Assembly (NCBI GenBank): GCA_041501225.1
Contig: JBGQNR010000004.1
Coordinates: forward strand, 20,669 to 84,668
Direction: 5' to 3'
DNA: 64,000 bases
Source of the DNA: JAFNAG01 sp041501225
GTDB lineage: Bacteria; Acidobacteriota; UBA6911
Shown here: piece after piece, positions 1-8,442 of the stretch
How the letters are laid out: each line of letters begins with the position of its first letter
Numbering within the stretch: the stretch's first letter is position 1
Made by a program: the position numbers and the translations under genes
The notes under the pieces: model-generated
The model's database searches: none
Seen by the model: the letters and a program-made list of their open reading frames with translations, nothing else
What the model was told of the DNA's origin: nothing

Positions 1-152
1 GACCATGACCGTGCAACGCAAAGCGTTGGCGCCGGAGAGGGTCGCTGCAAGGTCTCGTCCGATATCAGCGTTCATCTGCGTGCATCTGCGGTTAAAGCTC
101 TCTGTGGGCTCTGCGGTCTCTGCGTTGAGCTTTTGGGGAACGGTTAGTGGGC
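1..152. repeat. intergenic CTGCG-rich micro-repeat tract
   Basis: No credible gene. Positions about 65-135 carry repeated ATCTGCG / CTCTGCG words ending in CTGCGTTGAG. The same vocabulary recurs between genes at 4995-5070 and 18735-18785, so this is one member of a dispersed intergenic hairpin family and not coding sequence. Confidence 0.5.
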
Positions 153-710
153 TTACTCTGAGAAGACTTGAGCTTCGAAGATTTGAATCTTCGCTTCCGG
201 CTGGCGCCATGCCTGAGCGGACAATCCCGCCTTGCGGCAGGTCTGGGTCAGAAAGGTCTCCCGGTCCCAATGATACTTGGAAGCAACTTGGGGCAGTAGC
301 AAGCCACGCGCGCCCCCCAGTGAAATGACCAGGCCATGTCTGCCCACCTCGATGAGGTTCACGTCCGTTACGCACTCGAAAGCCGACAAAATCGAGATCT
401 CTATGGTCAGGTCGGGGATTTCCTTTTGCGACACCGGGTCGAATCGGCTGTCTTCGAGGGCGGCGCTGAGGGCGCAGTGCTGCACGGTGCGGTACAGCTC
501 ACCTTCGCCGGATAGCATGCCGATGCAACCGCGCAAGTCATCTCCCTTGTGCAGGGTTACAAAAGCCCCGGCGCGGCGCAACAGTCCGGGATGCTCCGTG
601 TGATATTCAGGTACTCGACCGGTCTTGAAATAGTTCTCGAGAGTGGCGCGCGTGAGCGCAAGGAGTTCCTTCTGTGCGGATTCGTCCAGAAGCGGCATTG
701 AGGTGTCCAT
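153..710 (-). CDS. amrA: AmmeMemoRadiSam system protein A (AMMECR1 family)
   Basis: A 185-residue AMMECR1-domain protein, full length for the family. The family hallmark LRGCIG is visible in the first half (residues about 58-63), followed by the usual alpha/beta segments. Biochemical function is not established; bacteria often keep it with a Memo-family protein and a radical-SAM protein. The Memo partner lies about 36 kb away (36379-37182). No radical-SAM partner of this system is recognised in the window. It follows pgsA on the same strand by 39 bases, so co-transcription is likely. The ATG at 708-710 was chosen; an in-frame Met four codons later is an alternative. Confidence 0.9.
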   Translation of the reverse strand: MDTSMPLLDESAQKELLALTRATLENYFKTGRVPEYHTEHPGLLRRAGAFVTLHKGDDLRGCIGMLSGEGELYRTVQHCALSAALEDSRFDPVSQKEIPDLTIEISILSAFECVTDVNLIEVGRHGLVISLGGARGLLLPQVASKYHWDRETFLTQTCRKAGLSAQAWRQPEAKIQIFEAQVFSE

Positions 711-749
711 GATCGCTGGTTTGCGCCAATGCGCAAATAAATGATGCGG

Positions 750-1448
750 TTAGTCCTGCAGGCTGCGCAAAGTCGGATGCTCGGCATCCAATTTCGCCCT
801 TCTCTGACGCTCGAGTTTGCGCAGCCGGCGGAGTTCCCGCCGTTCCGCCATGATCTGCCGCTTGCGCTCAAGGATGCGCAGGCGCCGATGCTCACGATTC
901 TTGATGCTGTTGTCCAGTTTGGACCAGAATTCGACGAAGTATTGAACCATGGAAACCAGCGCGAACAAGACCACTGCCCAGAGCAGGATTTTCGCAGTTT
1001 GCATGATCCAACCGGGGTGCGCGTGCCCAAGGATCAGCCCGGCCACAGCGGCTACCTGAAGCACCATCTTGCCCTTGCCGAGCGTGGATACGCCGATTTG
1101 GAAACCCTCGGAAGCAGCGATGCTCCGCAAGCCGCTGACGGCGAATTCCCGTCCCAGGATGATGGCGACCATCCAGGCCGGGGCGGCCTCAAGTTGTACC
1201 AGTGAAATGAGGGCAGAGGAAATCAGCAGCTTGTCGGCGATCGGGTCAAGAAGCCGGCCGAGTGTCGTGACCTGCTTGCGACGCCGGGCCAGGTAGCCGT
1301 CCAGAAGATCGGTAAGCGCGGCCCCGAGAAACAGGGATACCCCCCAAATAGCCCAGGTCTGGATCTGCGTCGGTCGCGTCAGCAGAACTACCACGACAAA
1401 CGGCACCAGAAAGATGCGCGCCAATGTCAAACTGTTCGGGAGGTTCAT
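750..1448 (-). CDS. pgsA: CDP-diacylglycerol--glycerol-3-phosphate 3-phosphatidyltransferase
   Basis: Makes phosphatidylglycerol phosphate, the committed step of anionic phospholipid synthesis, in the inner membrane. The CDP-alcohol phosphotransferase signature DGYLARRRKQVTTLGRLLD with following PIAD is present around residues 48-72, and several hydrophobic helices follow. At 232 residues it is longer than the usual 180-200. The surplus is a C-terminal tail of about 50 residues, extremely rich in Arg/Lys/Glu and probably a cytoplasmic basic helix. The downstream gene is the AMMECR1 protein. Confidence 0.93.
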   Translation of the reverse strand: MNLPNSLTLARIFLVPFVVVVLLTRPTQIQTWAIWGVSLFLGAALTDLLDGYLARRRKQVTTLGRLLDPIADKLLISSALISLVQLEAAPAWMVAIILGREFAVSGLRSIAASEGFQIGVSTLGKGKMVLQVAAVAGLILGHAHPGWIMQTAKILLWAVVLFALVSMVQYFVEFWSKLDNSIKNREHRRLRILERKRQIMAERRELRRLRKLERQRRAKLDAEHPTLRSLQD

Positions 1449-1528
1449 AGCCAGTTTTTCAACAGCCCTAAAACTAACACAGATTTTACCAAAGCAGGCA
1501 CAGATTAAAGCAACAAAACGCTATATTC

Positions 1529-1648
1529 ATTTTGGATTTTGGATTGGGGATTTTGGATTGTTGGCAAGCCATGCAAGTGCTTTGCTGTGGCCTCTTCCAC
1601 CTTCGTTCTCGCTTTTCAATCCAAAATCCGCAATCCAAAATCCAAAAT
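1529..1648. repeat. 32-bp near-perfect inverted repeat (ATCCAAAATCC words)
   Basis: Arms at 1529-1560 and 1617-1648 are reverse complements with one mismatch, separated by 56 nt. Each arm is built from tandem AAAATCC words. It sits between the starts of pgsA and the end of the universal stress gene. It could fold as a long hairpin or cruciform; no transposase is associated. Confidence 0.85.
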
Positions 1649-1650
1649 CG

Positions 1651-2511
1651 TCAGGACTGGAGGATGACCGTTGCTTCGCAGTGCGAAAGGACGCGCTCGG
1701 TTGTGCTCCCGAACAGCATTTCCCGGATCGGGCTATGTCCATAGGCCCCCATAATCAGGATATCCGAGCCGGCAGCGCTCACAATATCGCAGAGCAGTTC
1801 GGAGGGTTTCGAGCCGATCACCACTTTTTTCTTGGGGGTCAGGCCGTGATGGCAGAGAAATGCCTCTGCCGGCTCGAGAACCTCCAAGCCGGATTCATCC
1901 GTGGGCGCCACGGTAGTCAGGGTGCATTCCATCCCGAATCCTGCCCCCAATTCCATCGCCGTGGTCAAGGCTCGGGCTGCATGGAGGCTGCCGTCAAAAG
2001 CGACCATCAGGTTCCTGACGGCGCCCGTGGCGGGGAAGGTTTTTCCGGCGACCAGAACCGGCCGGATCGAGCCGCGAATCACACTGGAAACCAGAGGATC
2101 GACGGTCCTGTTCTCGCCTTTGGACGTCCGGACATAGCCGGTGCGCGACATGACAACCACGTCGTGCGCCACAGCTTCCCGGGCGATGACCTCACCGGGG
2201 ATACCGGTTTTGACCTCGATTGAGCAGGACAGCCCTTTCCCCCCGCAAATATGCGCGAATTTGTCGAGGCGCTCCTTGGCAAACCTGGTCAGTTCATCCA
2301 TGAGAGCCTGGCTTTCTGCAATGGGAGGAGAAACCACGGATGGCATGAAGCCGTCGGCAGTGCCAAGCACAGGGATCTCAAAGGATTTGATGTCGATTAC
2401 GGCGAGAGCCTGGATGTGGCCGCCGTTTTTCCCGGCCAGCCAGAAAGCAAAGTCCCAGGCGCTCGTTGCCTGGGGCCACTCAGCCATGGGCAGAAGAATT
2501 GAAGCGAGCAT
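1651..2511 (-). CDS. universal stress protein, tandem UspA domains
   Basis: A 286-residue protein with two UspA-like domains (about 1-145 and 155-286). The C-terminal half keeps the nucleotide-binding pattern GAYGHSPIREMLFGSTT (G-x2-G-x9-G-[ST]). The N-terminal half is more divergent and its ATP motif is not obvious. Cytoplasmic, probably ATP-binding, with a role in stress survival inferred from the family only. A GGAGGGG ribosome-binding site precedes ATG 2511. The gene follows the M50 protease gene by 27 bases on the same strand and may be co-transcribed. Confidence 0.88.
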   Translation of the reverse strand: MLASILLPMAEWPQATSAWDFAFWLAGKNGGHIQALAVIDIKSFEIPVLGTADGFMPSVVSPPIAESQALMDELTRFAKERLDKFAHICGGKGLSCSIEVKTGIPGEVIAREAVAHDVVVMSRTGYVRTSKGENRTVDPLVSSVIRGSIRPVLVAGKTFPATGAVRNLMVAFDGSLHAARALTTAMELGAGFGMECTLTTVAPTDESGLEVLEPAEAFLCHHGLTPKKKVVIGSKPSELLCDIVSAAGSDILIMGAYGHSPIREMLFGSTTERVLSHCEATVILQS

Positions 2512-2538
2512 AACCCCTCCCGTCAGTAAAGGGGATGA

Positions 2539-3672
2539 TCACGAAAGGCCCAAATCCGATTTGATCTTGAACAGGCCCAGAAGGTCCCGACGTGAAATTA
2601 TCCCGACCAGCTTGCCACCTTCGATCACCGGCATGCTGCTCAAATCCTCTGCAACCATGCGCTTGAAGGCCTCGGTGGCGTCCTCCGCAGGTCTAAGGTA
2701 TGGCACCTGTTCGATCGGGGTCATAATATCGCGGACTTGCTTAAACATCCATAATTCCTTGGGGACAGTCTTCACGTGATGCAGAGAAACTATCCCGACC
2801 AGCTCATCCTGGTTGAATACAGGGAAATTGCTGAACTGGTATTTATAGATATATTCATTCACCAATTCCTCAAGCGACGCCAGCCAGTCCACCGAGATCA
2901 CGTTCTCTTTCATCACCTGCCGAACCTGCACTCCGGCGAGCGATTCCCTAATCACGACCGCCTGATAGCTTCCCGTCGCAGATTGCCTCATGAACAAACC
3001 GATCAGGACAAACCAGAGTCCTGTAATCAAACTCTGTGCCAGCACGAACAGCAGGATCCCGAGAAAGATGAGAAAGAGAGCAAAAGAGTTGCCAATCTGG
3101 CTGACCACTCTGGTCGCCCGCGTCAAGTTGGCCCAGCGATCCCACAGGATCGCGCGCAGGATCCGGCCGCCATCGAGCGGGAAGCCCGGAATCATGTTGA
3201 AGACTCCAAGCAGAACATTCGCAGCTGCCAGGTACCAGGCCACCGCGGCAGCCGGTCCAAGCCTTCCAGTCACCAGCATGAAGCCATAGAGTAAGCCGAA
3301 GCCAAACCCGAGCATCATGCTGGTCGCCGGCCCTGCGAGGGCAATCAGAAACTCATGCCGGCCCGATTCGGGCTCGGAAGAGACCTGGGCCAGCCCGCCA
3401 AATATGAACAGGCGGATGACTGTAACCCTTATCCCATACCTGATCGCCACAAAGGAATGAGCTAACTCATGCAGCAGCACGGAAGCAAAAAACAGAATCG
3501 CGGCGCACAGGCCCATGATCCAGTACTGTGCCGTGCTGAATTGCTGCTGAACTGCCGGAAAATAGCTCTCGGCCATGGTAGAAACGACCAATATGAAAAT
3601 GATAAACCACGAGTAGTCGATGATGATTTGAATGCCGCCCAGCCGGATTAGATGTATGCCTTTCCATTGCAT
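2539..3672 (-). CDS. site-2 protease family (M50) membrane metalloprotease with two CBS domains
   Basis: A 377-residue polytopic membrane protein. The zinc motif HELAH is near residue 70 and the second metal-ligand motif is FPLDGG near residue 165, as in intramembrane S2P enzymes. Two CBS domains occupy about 250-375 and probably sense an adenine nucleotide. This S2P-CBS architecture is widespread; its substrates are usually unknown membrane-bound regulators. ATG 3672 is chosen over a TTG two codons upstream. No convincing ribosome-binding site was seen. Confidence 0.9.
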   Translation of the reverse strand: MQWKGIHLIRLGGIQIIIDYSWFIIFILVVSTMAESYFPAVQQQFSTAQYWIMGLCAAILFFASVLLHELAHSFVAIRYGIRVTVIRLFIFGGLAQVSSEPESGRHEFLIALAGPATSMMLGFGFGLLYGFMLVTGRLGPAAAVAWYLAAANVLLGVFNMIPGFPLDGGRILRAILWDRWANLTRATRVVSQIGNSFALFLIFLGILLFVLAQSLITGLWFVLIGLFMRQSATGSYQAVVIRESLAGVQVRQVMKENVISVDWLASLEELVNEYIYKYQFSNFPVFNQDELVGIVSLHHVKTVPKELWMFKQVRDIMTPIEQVPYLRPAEDATEAFKRMVAEDLSSMPVIEGGKLVGIISRRDLLGLFKIKSDLGLS

Positions 3673-3720
3673 GAACAAGGTATACCATGAACAGGCAAGG
3701 TTTTTAACCGTGCTTGCTTG

Positions 3721-3813
3721 GATCCGACTTCAGGTATCCGACATCCGACCACCGGCCGCAGACCTCAGAATCCAGAGGTCGGATGTCTGAGGTCGGATGT
3801 CTGAGGTCGGATC
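3721..3813. repeat. tandem 14-bp GGTCGGATGTCTG repeat with inverted partner
   Basis: A 14-bp unit (AGGTCGGATGTCTG) occurs at 3776-3789 and 3790-3803 and partially at 3804-3813. An imperfect inverted copy lies at 3721-3750. Together they can fold into a hairpin in the divergent gap between the M50 protease and the nucleotidyltransferase. A shorter relative (GGAGGTCGGAAGTCGGAGG) occurs at about 40939-40957. Confidence 0.8.
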
Positions 3814-3866
3814 AATAGGTCTTGGGGAAAAATGTGATACAATTCCCGCTTGATTAGGGGGTAAGA

Positions 3867-4907
3867 GTGATTAAGGCATTCATTCTCGCAGGCGGTAAAG
3901 GGGCGCACCTTCGTCCCCTGGCTTTGCACATCCCGAAGCCGATTGTGCCGCTGGCAAACATTCCGTTCCTTTTCTTCCAGATCGATCACATCAAGCGCGC
4001 CGGGATCACGGAAATCATTCTGGGCCTATCCTACCAACCGCGCAAGATTACCGACATTTTCGGCGATGGCATGAAGTACGGTGTCACCATGCGGTACACC
4101 TACGAAGACCTCCCGCGCGGAACGGCAGGCGCCCTGAAGGCTGCGGAAAACCTGATCGATGACACCACCGTCGTGCTGAATGGGGACGTTCTCACCGACA
4201 CCGATATTCGCGAAGTTATCCAGTTTCACCAGGAGCACAAGGCGGAAGCCACAATTGTCACGGCGCGCGTGATGAATCCCAGCGGGTACGGCATGGTGGA
4301 AGCCGGCCAAGACGGCCGGGCCATTCGGTTCCTCGAGAAACCTCCCGAAGATGAGATCACCGGCGATACCATCAACGCCGGCATCTACGTCCTGGAACAT
4401 TCGGTCCTCAATCGCATTTCGAGCGAGGGGCCCCAGAGTTTTGAGCGCGAAATTTTCCCCTCCATGCTGGCCGATGGGGCGCGCATTTACACCTATTTGA
4501 GCCGCGCATATTGGCAGGATATCGGTAGCCCTCAAAAGTACCTCGAAGCACATTACGGGATCATTTCGGGCCGCGTAAAGCTCCCCACCTATCCCCAGAA
4601 ATACTGTCCTCCGAATAACTGGGAGAAGAAGAACGTCCAAATTGACTCTTTCTCGATTCTCGACGGCGGCTGCATGATCAAATCCGGCGTCGTAATCGAG
4701 AACTCGGTGCTGGGGGAAGATTGCCGGGTCGAAGAGGGAGCGCTGATCAAGGATTCCGTGATCTGGAGCCAAACCCGGATACGACCAAATGCAAGAATCG
4801 AAAGGGCCATTGTCGGGCGCCAGTGCCACATCGGCGAAGGGGTGAGGCTGCGACCTGGAACCGTTCTGGGTGATAAAACGATCGTAACCGACTACAGCGT
4901 TCTCTGA
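3867..4907 (+). CDS. sugar-phosphate nucleotidyltransferase with left-handed beta-helix tail
   Basis: The N-terminal Rossmann-type nucleotidyltransferase has ILAGGKGAHLRPLA (signature GGxGxxLxPLT-like) and the metal motif NGD near residue 106. A hexapeptide-repeat C-terminus begins near residue 265. It probably joins a sugar-1-phosphate to NTP (GDP-mannose or dTDP-glucose pyrophosphorylase type); the substrate cannot be read from the sequence. The usual GGxGTRL is GGKGAHL here, replacing the Thr-Arg pair that helps bind the triphosphate. The GTG start is preceded by AGGGGGT. A TACAAT box at 3838-3843 is a possible -10 element. Confidence 0.85.
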   Translation: MIKAFILAGGKGAHLRPLALHIPKPIVPLANIPFLFFQIDHIKRAGITEIILGLSYQPRKITDIFGDGMKYGVTMRYTYEDLPRGTAGALKAAENLIDDTTVVLNGDVLTDTDIREVIQFHQEHKAEATIVTARVMNPSGYGMVEAGQDGRAIRFLEKPPEDEITGDTINAGIYVLEHSVLNRISSEGPQSFEREIFPSMLADGARIYTYLSRAYWQDIGSPQKYLEAHYGIISGRVKLPTYPQKYCPPNNWEKKNVQIDSFSILDGGCMIKSGVVIENSVLGEDCRVEEGALIKDSVIWSQTRIRPNARIERAIVGRQCHIGEGVRLRPGTVLGDKTIVTDYSVL

Positions 4908-4994
4908 TCCGACCCTGCGAATTGCACGCAGCAGCACCGCAATCAAAATCACAACCACGAAATATACGGTGCGGAATATCCGCAACCTAAAAGC

Positions 4995-5070
4995 CTCAAC
5001 GCAGAGGGCGCAGAGACCGCAGAGGATTTTTTGCTTTTGAATGACTCTTCTCTGCGCCCTCCGCGATGAG
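4995..5070. repeat. CGCAGAG-type imperfect inverted repeat
   Basis: Arms 4995-5015 and 5050-5070 match 18 of 21 positions as reverse complements and are made of CGCAGAG words. The element lies between the nucleotidyltransferase and the end of uvrC, which are convergent. It may act as a bidirectional hairpin terminator, but no T-run follows. Confidence 0.7.
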
Positions 5071-5130
5071 TTTGTCGGGTTGGGGCCTTCCGTATTGCGT
5101 ATTTCACTACTTCAGGAGAGCAAACAGTGG

Positions 5131-6987
5131 TTATGCGGTTGGCTTGTCGCTTTCTGTTGTGATCTCGGCGGAGAGGCTCAAAAAGTATTCGATGAGTTGG
5201 GCAGCGGCCTTCGGCCCGACATACGGAACCAATTCCTCGTAATTAGCCTTCCGGACGCGTTCGAGACTGCCGAAAGCCCGCAGCAATACTTTTTTGCGCA
5301 CCTCCCCTATCCCGGGTACGGCATCCAGTTCGGAGGAATGGTCGCGCATCTCGAGCCGCTTCCGGTGATAGCTCACCGCGAATCGATGCGCCTCATCACG
5401 CAACGTCTGGATGAGATGCAGGATCGGCGATTCGCGGGGCAGCACAACCGGCTCTTCCCTGCCCTGCACAAAGAGGATTTCCTCCTTCTTGGCAATCGCA
5501 GCCACGGCGCACTCCTCCAGACCAAGATCTGAAAGCGCCTCCACTGCGGCCGAGAGCTGGCCTTTGCCGCCATCGATCAGAATCAGATCCGGCATGCGCC
5601 TGTCATCTTTTTCCAGCACATCCTCGTAGTGGCGATGCACGACCTCGCGCATGGACGCAAAATCGTCCGGCCCTTTGACGCTTTCGATCTTGAATCTCCG
5701 GTAGTCACTTTTCTTCATTTCCCCGTTTTCGCACACGACCATGCTGGCCACGGTGTCTGCGCCCTGCGTATGGGAGATGTCAAAGGCTTCAATGCGGTGT
5801 GGCAATGATTCCATGCCGAGCGCTGCCTGGAGCGGCCGCAGGACCTCCGCACCGCGGGGCTTCAAAATGCGGAAACGGGTCTCATATGACATGTGGGCAT
5901 TTCGCATCACCAGATCCAGCAGGCCGGCTTTCAGACCGCGCTTGGGCGAGCGGATGTAAACCCGGTACCCCCTTCGCTGCGAAAGCCAGTCCTCCAACGC
6001 TTCGGCGTCCTCGATGTCGGTGGGGATCAGTATCTCCTTGGGAGTAAAGGTGTCCTGCAAGTAGTACTGCTTGAGCGCCGATGAGAAGAACTCGCTCGGA
6101 TCGAACGCTAAGAGGTCCTCCCAATAAAATTCGCGCCGGCCGACCATGCGTCCTCCACGCATGGCAAAAACGGCCATCGCGAGTTGCGCTCCTTCCTGGG
6201 CATAGCCGAACAGATCGGTGTCGTCCTGGCCTTCCAGAATCATCTTCTGCCGTTCCGACATGTCGTGTACCATGGCAATCCAGTCACGGTAGATAGCGGC
6301 GGCTTCGTAACGGAGTTCTTCGGCAGCCTGCGCCATACGCTGTTCCAACTCCTTAACCAGCCTCTCCGTCTTTCCTGAGAGCAGAAGCTTGACGTCTTCC
6401 ACCGCCCGCGCGTACTCCACCTTCGAGCACAGGCCCTCTACACAGGGCCCCAGACATCGTTTCATCTGATAGTCAAGGCAGGGCCGGGACAGTGTCCCGT
6501 CAATGGGGAGGTTGCAGGTGCGTAACTTGAAATACCGGTGGATCAACCGGATCGTCTGGCGTGCGTAACTCGCCGGCAGGAACGGGCCGAAGTGGAGCGC
6601 GCCGTCATTTCGAATCCGGCGTGTGATAAATATGCGCGGGTAGGCTTCGTTCACCGTGAGCTTGATGTACGGAAAACTCTTGTCATCTTTGAGATTGACG
6701 TTGTATCGGGGCTGATTCTGCTTGACCAGAGTCGACTCGAGAATCAGCGCCTCGACCTCATTGTCGACGACGATGGTTTCGAGGTCCGCAATCTCCGCCA
6801 CCAGATGCTCGGTCTTGGGATCCGGCGACCGGCTTTCCTGGAAATAGGAACGAACCCTGCTCCTCAAGGACAGGGCTTTGCCCACATAGATCTTCTTGCC
6901 GTCGGCGTTCTTGAAGATGTAAACGCCGGGAGAAGCCGGCAAATTGTCGAGTTTCTGCCGCAACAGATTGGAGGGGTTTTCGGACAT
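5131..6987 (-). CDS. uvrC: excinuclease ABC subunit C
   Basis: The nuclease subunit of UvrABC nucleotide excision repair, making both incisions around a lesion. It has a GIY-YIG domain (PGVYIFKN ... KIYVGKA, residues about 20-45), a Cys cluster CLDYQMKRCLGPC near 165-180, a UVR motif near 205-240, the RNase-H-like UvrC domain (DISHTQG near 400) and a C-terminal helix-hairpin-helix (VPGIGEVRKKVLL). At 618 residues it is full length. No uvrA or uvrB is in the window. Confidence 0.96.
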   Translation of the reverse strand: MSENPSNLLRQKLDNLPASPGVYIFKNADGKKIYVGKALSLRSRVRSYFQESRSPDPKTEHLVAEIADLETIVVDNEVEALILESTLVKQNQPRYNVNLKDDKSFPYIKLTVNEAYPRIFITRRIRNDGALHFGPFLPASYARQTIRLIHRYFKLRTCNLPIDGTLSRPCLDYQMKRCLGPCVEGLCSKVEYARAVEDVKLLLSGKTERLVKELEQRMAQAAEELRYEAAAIYRDWIAMVHDMSERQKMILEGQDDTDLFGYAQEGAQLAMAVFAMRGGRMVGRREFYWEDLLAFDPSEFFSSALKQYYLQDTFTPKEILIPTDIEDAEALEDWLSQRRGYRVYIRSPKRGLKAGLLDLVMRNAHMSYETRFRILKPRGAEVLRPLQAALGMESLPHRIEAFDISHTQGADTVASMVVCENGEMKKSDYRRFKIESVKGPDDFASMREVVHRHYEDVLEKDDRRMPDLILIDGGKGQLSAAVEALSDLGLEECAVAAIAKKEEILFVQGREEPVVLPRESPILHLIQTLRDEAHRFAVSYHRKRLEMRDHSSELDAVPGIGEVRKKVLLRAFGSLERVRKANYEELVPYVGPKAAAQLIEYFLSLSAEITTESDKPTA

Positions 6988-7015
6988 TGCTGATAATTAT
7001 ACCGGAAACGCAAAA

Positions 7016-7080
7016 GCAAAAAGCAGCTACGAAGAACACGAATAAGAATAGCATTCGCGTCGTTCGCGGCTGCTTTTTGC
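7016..7080. repeat. 12-bp perfect inverted repeat, GCAAAAAGCAGC
   Basis: Arms 7016-7027 and 7069-7080 are perfect reverse complements. The loop contains CGAAGAACACGAAT / CGCGTCGTTCGCG words resembling the CACGAAA element at 58893-58928. It lies in the gap between yqeY and uvrC. Confidence 0.7.
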
Positions 7081-7097
7081 CTTTGCGCTTTCTGCGG

Positions 7098-7553
7098 CTA
7101 GGCTTTTGGCTCCAGACGCCGGCGGACGGCCGCATTGACGGTCTTGCCGTCGACGAGTTTCCCGGCAAAGCGCGCCATGCACTGTTTCATGACGGCGCCG
7201 ATGTCCTTCGGGGAGGAGGCGCCCGTTGCCCGGATCACCTCTTCGACGGTCTGCTCGATCTCGTCGCTGGATACGGCCGTGGGGAGATACTCTTCGATAA
7301 TCTTGATTTCGGCGGCTTCTTTGTCGGCCAGTTCGAGCCTGCCGCCGCTGGTGAACTGTTCAATCGAATCCTTGCGCTGTTTGATCAGCGTGGAAAGCAC
7401 CTGGATCACCTGCGGATCGTCGAGCTCCGCCCGCATGTCAATCTCTTTGTTTTTGATGGCGGTCTTCATCATGCGCAAGACGCTCAAGCGCAGAGGGTCT
7501 TTGGCCTTCATGGCCGCCGTAAGATCTCCGTTGATCTTGTCTCGAAGTTTCAC
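7098..7553 (-). CDS. yqeY: GatB/YqeY domain protein
   Basis: A 151-residue stand-alone YqeY protein, related to the tRNA-binding tail of the GatB amidotransferase subunit. The recognisable pattern is LTAAMKAKDPLRLSVLRMM in the first 30 residues and EYLP ... near the middle, ending in a helical bundle. Its role is presumed to be in tRNA or amidotransferase chemistry and is unproven. The GTG at 7553 is chosen because AAGGAG lies six bases upstream; a TTG eight codons upstream has no such site. Confidence 0.88.
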   Translation of the reverse strand: MKLRDKINGDLTAAMKAKDPLRLSVLRMMKTAIKNKEIDMRAELDDPQVIQVLSTLIKQRKDSIEQFTSGGRLELADKEAAEIKIIEEYLPTAVSSDEIEQTVEEVIRATGASSPKDIGAVMKQCMARFAGKLVDGKTVNAAVRRRLEPKA

Positions 7554-7601
7554 GATCAGCTCCTTATTGCGCCGCAAAGGCGCGCCGGAAAGCGATTCTT
7601 A

Positions 7602-8417
7602 TCATGCCTCTTGGGTGCAGGAGGATGCTGCGCGCAAAACCGCCATCATCTGTTCGTGGATGCACCCATTGGTCGCCAGACATTCCCGATCATAGATCGA
7701 GCCGAACTTCCCATGGTGATCGGTCACCTTGCCGCCCGCTTCGCGCACCATCAGGTACCCGGGTGCACAGTCCCACGGGTTGAGCTTGAATTCCCAGAAG
7801 CCATCGAAGCGGCCTGCCGCTACATAACACAGATCCAGGGCGGCTGAGCCCGCGCGCCGGATTCCCTGGGCGCGCAGCGCGAACGCGCGGAAATAGTCGA
7901 GGTTGTTCTGGGGGCTGGTTCGAATATCGTAGGGAAATCCGGTTGCCAGGAGGCTCGCACCCAGCGACTCTGTTTCCGAAACCTTGATGGGCACTCCGTT
8001 CAAGAAAGCGCCGCCGCCGTGGCGCGCGACGAAAACCTCCTCGAGATTAGGATTGTAGACAATTCCCCATTCGACGGCACCTGCGATTTCCAGGCCGATC
8101 GACACGGAAAAAACCGGAAAGCCATGCGCATAATTGGTGGTGCCGTCGAGCGGATCGATAATCCAGGTGCATCCGCCGGGTTTCGTTTCGGAGTGCATTT
8201 CTTCGGCAAGCACAGCATGGTCGGGGAAAGCATCCCTGATCCGGGAGACAATCAGCTTCTCGGCCGCGACATCGATGTCGGTCACCAGGTCGATCTCTCC
8301 CTTGCGCGCGATCGAGAAACCGCCGTGCAAATTTTCCATGAGAAACCGGCCTGCTGCGCGTGCCGTTTCCTCGCCCACCCGTGCGAACTCTGCTATCTCC
8401 ATGTCATCCCGCATCAT
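7602..8417 (-). CDS. suhB: inositol-1-monophosphatase family protein
   Basis: A 271-residue Mg-dependent phosphatase of the IMPase fold. Metal-binding motifs are visible: EE(M) near residue 75, then IDPLDGTTNYAHGFP (DxxDGTTN) near 90, and WDCAPGYLMVREAGG near 215. Such proteins dephosphorylate inositol phosphates or act in rRNA processing as SuhB; the sequence does not decide between these. Start may be either of two adjacent ATGs at 8417/8414 or the Met at 8402. Confidence 0.9.
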   Translation of the reverse strand: MMRDDMEIAEFARVGEETARAAGRFLMENLHGGFSIARKGEIDLVTDIDVAAEKLIVSRIRDAFPDHAVLAEEMHSETKPGGCTWIIDPLDGTTNYAHGFPVFSVSIGLEIAGAVEWGIVYNPNLEEVFVARHGGGAFLNGVPIKVSETESLGASLLATGFPYDIRTSPQNNLDYFRAFALRAQGIRRAGSAALDLCYVAAGRFDGFWEFKLNPWDCAPGYLMVREAGGKVTDHHGKFGSIYDRECLATNGCIHEQMMAVLRAASSCTQEA

Positions 8418-8442
8418 TCTCTAATCCACAAAATCACCGCCC

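Noticed and set aside
4026..4985. A 319-codon frame antisense to the nucleotidyltransferase
   Set aside because: Shadow frame; the plus-strand product has clear motifs.
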